A stretch of 9,596 bases of DNA from JABFRJ01 sp031409695 (GTDB lineage Bacteria; Pseudomonadota; Alphaproteobacteria; Rhizobiales; Hyphomicrobiaceae): positions 1 to 9,596 of the forward strand of contig JANNXS010000273.1 in NCBI GenBank assembly GCA_031409695.1. The letters are read 5' to 3'. The notes beneath the pieces were generated by a model. The model was given only the letters and a program-made list of their open reading frames with translations, was not told where the DNA came from and searched no databases. A program made the translations under genes and the position numbers. Shown here piece after piece: positions 6,262 to 9,596 of the stretch; the first letter of the stretch is position 1, and each line of letters opens with the position of its first letter.

Positions 6262-7236
6262 ATGCGCGCGATTGTTGCCAGGGCGCTTGGCGGCCCGGAA
6301 CATCTGACACTTGAAACCGAACGCGCGTGCCCGACCGCCGACCCCGGCCAAGTTGTCGTCACGGTCGCGGCGGCGGCGTTGAATTTCCCGGATATCCTGA
6401 CGCTGCAGGGAACCTATCAGCACAAGCAGATGCCGCCCTATGTCCCAGGCATGGAGGGGGCGGGTACGGTTCTAGCGGTTGGACCCGGGGTTGACCCGTC
6501 CTGGGTCGGACGGCGCGTGATGTTCAGCGCGCGCGGCACTTTTGCTGAGCAGGTGGCGGTGTCAGCTGACGACCTCGCGGAAGTGCCGGCCGGCTGGTTG
6601 CTGCAGCAGGCGGCGGGTTTTCCTGTTATCGCCAAGACGGCCTACCATGCGCTCGTCCACCGCGCGCGATTGCAATCGGGCGAGACACTGTTGGTCCATG
6701 GCGCGGCCGGCGGCACGGGGCATATGGCCGTGAAACTCGGCCATGCCCTGGGCGCGCGTGTGATCGCAACGGGCAGCAACCTTGACCGGTTGGCACACCT
6801 CAAGGCCATGGGCGCCGACGTCGTGCTCGACAGCCGCGCAACGGACCTGGTCGAACGCATCAAGCGCGAAGCCCAAAAGGGCGTTGACGTGACGTTTGAC
6901 CCGGTCGGCGGCGCGCTGTTTGAGGCCTCTTTAAAGGCGTCGGCATTCGGCGGGCGCATCGCCGTTGTTGGCTTTACGTCGGGCGACCCCAAAGCTGTAC
7001 GCACGAACTATGCCCTCATCAAAGGGCTCTCTATCCTCGGCGTGCGCGCTGGCGAGGCGGCCCGACACGACCCGCGCATCGCGGCTGACTATGCGCGTGC
7101 GTTGCCGCGCCTTGCTGAGGAACACGATCTGGCGCCTCACATCGGCGCGGTTTTTGATCTCGCCGACGCCAAGGCTGCGTTCATCTGCCTCGCGTCCCGT
7201 GCGGTTGTGGGCAAGGTGGTGGTGACCATCACATGA
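6262..7236 (+). CDS. Zinc-free NADPH:quinone oxidoreductase (MDR superfamily)
   Basis: This 324-residue protein belongs to the quinone oxidoreductase branch of the medium-chain dehydrogenase superfamily, which reduces quinones or alpha,beta-unsaturated carbonyls with NADPH. The N-terminal GroES-like domain contains LNFPDILTLQGTY at 40-52 and PGMEGAGTV at 62-70. The Rossmann domain starts near 141 with LLVHGAAGGTGHMAVKLG at 143-160, the A-x-x-G-G-x-G variant usual in quinone reductases. DVTFDPVGG at 209-217 and VVGKVVVT near the C terminus also match. No cysteine cluster or catalytic zinc ligands are seen, consistent with the zinc-free class. The ATG at 6262 is chosen because AGGA ends 8 nt upstream; an in-frame GTG at 6244 would add six residues. 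It stands alone on its strand, divergent from ruvA. The true acceptor is not deducible; enoyl or acryloyl reductase activity is possible. Confidence 0.92.
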   Translation: MRAIVARALGGPEHLTLETERACPTADPGQVVVTVAAAALNFPDILTLQGTYQHKQMPPYVPGMEGAGTVLAVGPGVDPSWVGRRVMFSARGTFAEQVAVSADDLAEVPAGWLLQQAAGFPVIAKTAYHALVHRARLQSGETLLVHGAAGGTGHMAVKLGHALGARVIATGSNLDRLAHLKAMGADVVLDSRATDLVERIKREAQKGVDVTFDPVGGALFEASLKASAFGGRIAVVGFTSGDPKAVRTNYALIKGLSILGVRAGEAARHDPRIAADYARALPRLAEEHDLAPHIGAVFDLADAKAAFICLASRAVVGKVVVTIT

Positions 7237-7349
7237 GGTCTTGGTCTATGGTGCACGTTCCGATCCTTAGGAATCGGAAGCTCGCTTTCAATAGTTGCTC
7301 GGTTGCATTTTCTACGACGAACCGGGAAGCCACTTCGTCGGATAGTACT
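7237..7349. other. Convergent spacer after quinone oxidoreductase
   Basis: This 113 bp region separates two convergent genes. It contains the hairpin at 7258-7279 and no open frame of interest. The longer plus-strand frame crossing it into the metalloprotease is an antisense artefact. Confidence 0.6.
7258..7279 (+). terminator. Hairpin after quinone oxidoreductase stop, possible terminator
   Basis: TTCCGAT (7258-7264) pairs with ATCGGAA (7273-7279) around an 8 nt loop, starting 21 nt after the stop codon. The loop bases CCT and AGG could extend the pairing partly. No uridine run follows, so it is not a canonical intrinsic terminator; it may still be a 3'-end stabilising hairpin or act in both directions between the convergent genes. 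Confidence 0.35.
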
Positions 7350-8741
7350 CTACTTCGGCTTCTGGAGCTCGATGGTCCGCCGCGCGGGTTTCGGCGCCGC
7401 GACCGCAATCGTCGGGCCAGTTTTTACAGTAGGGCCAGGTGTTACAGTAGGGCCAGTTGTAATCGAAGGCTGGGTCGCGAGCGCTGGTCGAGCCGCGACA
7501 GGTTTAGCCGTCACCCCGCATTTGTCGGGGGCTTCGATCCCGCGGCCGTATTGAAGTTTATCAACGGTCGACCATGTTGCCCCCGCAAACTCAAGCCGCC
7601 CACGGGCTTGGAAGCCCGTGATATCGACCTTGAATGGCAAATTTGGCTGGGAACGGCGGACCATCAACTCAGCATACCGCACGAGCGCCTTGGCCTCGAT
7701 TTCGGTCAGGCCGCGGATGTTCGCAATATGGCGACCAAGTTGCAAGCCGCGATCAAGGATCATGCGCTGCTGGACCGCGGGGTCCTTTGGGTAGAGGCCC
7801 GCGATCAGCCGTTTATCTCCTGGAGAAAGTTCAAGCGGCTGCTCGCCCACACAGGCAGGCGTCACCGACGAGAAATTCGCCTTCGGAAAGCGATAATGCA
7901 TGATCGATTGCGCATCGTATCGGTCCGGCTCAATGCCTGGAATGCGCAGGCGCGGCGCGAGGTTGACGCTGGTATATCCAGCCATCCGCGCCGGTTCCGG
8001 ATGCTTCTTGAATTCGGGCCAAATCACACACGCGCTCTTCCAATTTGTAAGGTCGAAGCACTTGGCGTCGGGATGCTGGTGCGTGTGCTGCACACCGAGC
8101 ACGTGGCCGAGTTCGTGGATCGCGGTCCGGCGGATCATCTTGTCCTCGCGCCGCTTGCCCTCCGCCGACACCAGCGAGACAGCCATGGTGTGCAGCTCAA
8201 TTGGTTTCCCCATGCCTTCCGTGCCCAGGCTGGCGTAGCTGTCGGCCTTGGTTTTGTCGGTGTTGAGGAGGACGCGCAGGTTTGGTTTCGAGACCGGATT
8301 TGGCGCACAGGTGTTGTACGAGGGGGCTGCGCCAAAGGCGAAGACGATGTTGGCGTGCGCCATCCAGGCTTTCGCGGCATCGACCACCAATGCGCGATCC
8401 GCTGATGTGCCGCCCATAAAACACGAGCCGATGGTTGACCCGGCGGGCCATAGCCGCAGTGGCGTGGCCGCGTCCCATTGAGTCATCACCCTCAGAGCGA
8501 AGCTGGCGAGGTTGAGGGGCTTGCCGTCCCGATCGAGTGGGGTACCTGGGGCTGGTTGCGGCGCGACTGGTCTCAAGGCTGCCGGGGCAGTCACAGCGGC
8601 GGCCGGTGCGGCACCACTGGATGTCTTTGAATTCAAACCACCCGGTTGCTGCGCTACAGTCGGTCCAGACACAAGGACGGCGGTCGTGAGCGCGCAGAGC
8701 AATACCGCAAACGACATTGTAGGCTTTAACATTCTGACCAT
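7350..8741 (-). CDS. Secreted astacin-like zinc metalloprotease (metzincin)
   Basis: This 463-residue protein looks like an exported zinc endopeptidase of the metzincin clan, closest by eye to bacterial and fungal astacin-like (M12A-type) enzymes. A signal peptide covers about 1-30: MVRMLKP, a hydrophobic core, then a likely cut after PTVA. An Ala/Pro-rich linker (31-70) follows. The catalytic domain starts near 95 with LWPAGSTIGSCF, then AAKAWMAHANIVFAFG (122-137). The zinc site HELGHVLGVQH is at 209-219 (H209, E210, H213, H219) and the Met-turn QSIMHY at 278-283. A segment LSPGDKRLIAGLYPK (305-319) matches the astacin-like end of the domain. The mature part has six cysteines. Residues about 428-447 form a Gly-Pro-Thr hexapeptide repeat before a basic tail. 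The frame is open to an ATG at 8879, but the ATG at 8741 (or 8732) fits the signal peptide best; no strong Shine-Dalgarno marks either. Substrate and role are unknown. Confidence 0.85.
   Translation of the reverse strand: MVRMLKPTMSFAVLLCALTTAVLVSGPTVAQQPGGLNSKTSSGAAPAAAVTAPAALRPVAPQPAPGTPLDRDGKPLNLASFALRVMTQWDAATPLRLWPAGSTIGSCFMGGTSADRALVVDAAKAWMAHANIVFAFGAAPSYNTCAPNPVSKPNLRVLLNTDKTKADSYASLGTEGMGKPIELHTMAVSLVSAEGKRREDKMIRRTAIHELGHVLGVQHTHQHPDAKCFDLTNWKSACVIWPEFKKHPEPARMAGYTSVNLAPRLRIPGIEPDRYDAQSIMHYRFPKANFSSVTPACVGEQPLELSPGDKRLIAGLYPKDPAVQQRMILDRGLQLGRHIANIRGLTEIEAKALVRYAELMVRRSQPNLPFKVDITGFQARGRLEFAGATWSTVDKLQYGRGIEAPDKCGVTAKPVAARPALATQPSITTGPTVTPGPTVKTGPTIAVAAPKPARRTIELQKPK
7414..7467 (-). 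repeat. 18 bp x3 tandem repeat encoding Gly-Pro-Thr hexapeptides
   Basis: GGGCCAG recurs at 7414, 7432 and 7450, an exact 18 bp period. The first two units share the trailing TTACAGTA, while the third diverges. In the protease frame this gives three hexapeptides GPTVTP, GPTVKT and GPTIAV, so it is an in-frame repeat that can expand or shrink without frameshift. It probably encodes an extended, flexible C-terminal segment. Confidence 0.85.
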
Positions 8742-8921
8742 CCAAGCCGACAATATCTCATGACACGATGCCATGGCGTGCGCAGAGACGATAGCTGGGT
8801 TGCGCGCCGGGACCAGATTACCTTGCGCCCATATGATTTGCACGTCAGCAGAGGTTCCGCCTAAAGATCGCAACTGCATGCGAGCGCTGCAAGGAAATCA
8901 AACCACTGCGCGAGCACCAGC
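8742..8921. other. Spacer between formate dehydrogenase gamma and metalloprotease
   Basis: This 180 bp gap between two minus-strand genes must hold either the protease promoter or read-through from the formate dehydrogenase operon. I see no hairpin with a T-run and no convincing -35/-10 pair. The protease frame stays open through most of it (to 8879), but the upstream residues lack the character of a domain, so I treat it as 5' untranslated. Confidence 0.4.
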
Positions 8922-9596
8922 CTACTCCGCCGGCTGTGGCTTGCCGCCGCGGTAGCTGTAGTCATTGACCGTCTTGGCCAACTCTTCTTCGGCCCAAACG
9001 GAGTGGTGCTCGCGGGCCCAGTTCTCGTCCACGTTCCCGGAGGCCATGGCGTCAAAGGCGCCCTGCATGCCGATCGTGCCGATGTAGATATGGCCAAAGA
9101 TCACACAGACCATGAAGATCGACATGATTGAGTGCCACAGTGCCGCGTATTGCTGTTCCTGCATGGGGGTCAAGGTGGTCGGCAAGCCGAGGCCGAACAC
9201 GTTCAGCACCCCAAAGGTCTTGGCAAAGGCCGACGTCGTGAAGGGGTACAACAGCATCCACCCGGAGAGGCAGACCGAGACGCCGCCAAGCATGATCATC
9301 CAGAACAGGATCTTCTGCCCGGCATTGAACTTCTTGGCCGGAAGATGTTCGCCATGGCGCGAGAACAAACCGCCGCCCTTCAACAACCATTTCACGTCAT
9401 ACATGTTCGGAAAGTTGTGCTTCAGCCACATCACGAAAGTCAGCGCCAAGCCAACCATGAAGGCGAAGGCCACGTAGTTGTGCAGCCACTTGAAGCCAGC
9501 GGACAACGAGGCGAAGGCTTCCTTGCCGATGACGGGCATCAGCACATCTCGGCCGTAGAGGACGTTCAGCCCGGTAATGGCCAGAACAATGAAGGA
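8922..9596 (-). CDS. Formate dehydrogenase gamma subunit (cytochrome b), 5' partial
   Basis: This is the membrane cytochrome b subunit of a respiratory, molybdenum- or tungsten-dependent formate dehydrogenase; it passes electrons from the catalytic/iron-sulfur subunits to quinone. The frame is open to the right edge, so the N-terminal helix and its heme histidine are missing; 224 residues are visible. Family features are LAITGLNVLYGRDVLMPVIG at 5-24, WLHNY with H39, a GEHLPAKKFNAGQKILFW block at 82-99, LWHSIMSIF with H155, and FGHIYIGTIG with H169. The three histidines are candidate heme ligands. GNVDENWAREHHSVWAEE (187-204) is the typical cytoplasmic tail. Membrane helices lie near 2-15, 40-58, 97-117 and 150-173. 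The stop is at 8922. The alpha and beta subunits are expected upstream, beyond 9596; fdhE or other accessory genes do not follow. The symbol fdoI/fdhC would fit but naming varies, so I leave it blank. Confidence 0.93.
   Translation of the reverse strand, partial: SFIVLAITGLNVLYGRDVLMPVIGKEAFASLSAGFKWLHNYVAFAFMVGLALTFVMWLKHNFPNMYDVKWLLKGGGLFSRHGEHLPAKKFNAGQKILFWMIMLGGVSVCLSGWMLLYPFTTSAFAKTFGVLNVFGLGLPTTLTPMQEQQYAALWHSIMSIFMVCVIFGHIYIGTIGMQGAFDAMASGNVDENWAREHHSVWAEEELAKTVNDYSYRGGKPQPAE

Noticed and set aside
7326..7362. GAAGCC / GGCTTC inverted repeat at the end of the metalloprotease gene
   Set aside because: The arms are 6 bp with a 25 nt loop and one arm is coding sequence; likely chance.
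7233..8405. Long plus-strand open frame of 390 codons antisense to the metalloprotease
   Set aside because: Its translation is rich in Arg and lacks any recognisable domain, and the opposite strand encodes a protein with a signal peptide, zinc motif and Met-turn. It is a high-GC antisense shadow.

Overview
This 9.6 kb window is a stretch of high-GC bacterial chromosome. It holds nine protein genes packed tightly on alternating strands. The gene content suggests an alphaproteobacterium: a short-form HisG, a complete RuvA, a respiratory formate dehydrogenase gamma subunit and an Ldh-family dehydrogenase, all with G/C-ending codons. This placement is an inference from gene families only; there is no rRNA or other taxonomic marker in the window. 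I see no mobile element, CRISPR array, tRNA or rRNA, and no clear sign of horizontal transfer.

Layout from left to right. (1) The 3' part of a large multi-pass membrane protein of the YfhO type lies on + and runs off the left edge. (2) It converges, with 20 bp between stop codons, on a minus-strand cluster read right to left: an Ldh/MDH2-type NAD(P)-dependent dehydrogenase, then 6 bp later a classical SDR oxidoreductase, then 81 bp later exonuclease III (xthA). (3) A 363 bp non-coding divergent region separates the Ldh gene from hisG on +. (4) hisG converges, 22 bp between stops, on ruvA (-). (5) A 101 bp divergent promoter region lies between ruvA and a zinc-free quinone oxidoreductase of the MDR superfamily on +. 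(6) After a 113 bp convergent spacer with a hairpin comes a secreted astacin-like zinc metalloprotease (-). (7) The cytochrome b (gamma) subunit of a membrane-bound formate dehydrogenase (-) runs off the right edge.

How the genes work together: most are single-gene housekeeping functions (DNA repair by xthA and ruvA, histidine biosynthesis by hisG, quinone reduction, formate respiration). The only pair likely to share a pathway is Ldh-SDR, whose coding regions are 6 bp apart. Two genes lack their usual partners nearby. HisG is the short form that needs HisZ, and no hisZ is visible beside it. ruvA has neither ruvC upstream nor ruvB downstream.

I found no convincing undescribed multi-gene system. 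The items most worth a second look are the astacin-like protease (variant zinc motif context, Ala/Pro linker, C-terminal hexapeptide repeat), the unassigned Ldh-SDR pair, and the long structured spacer upstream of hisG.
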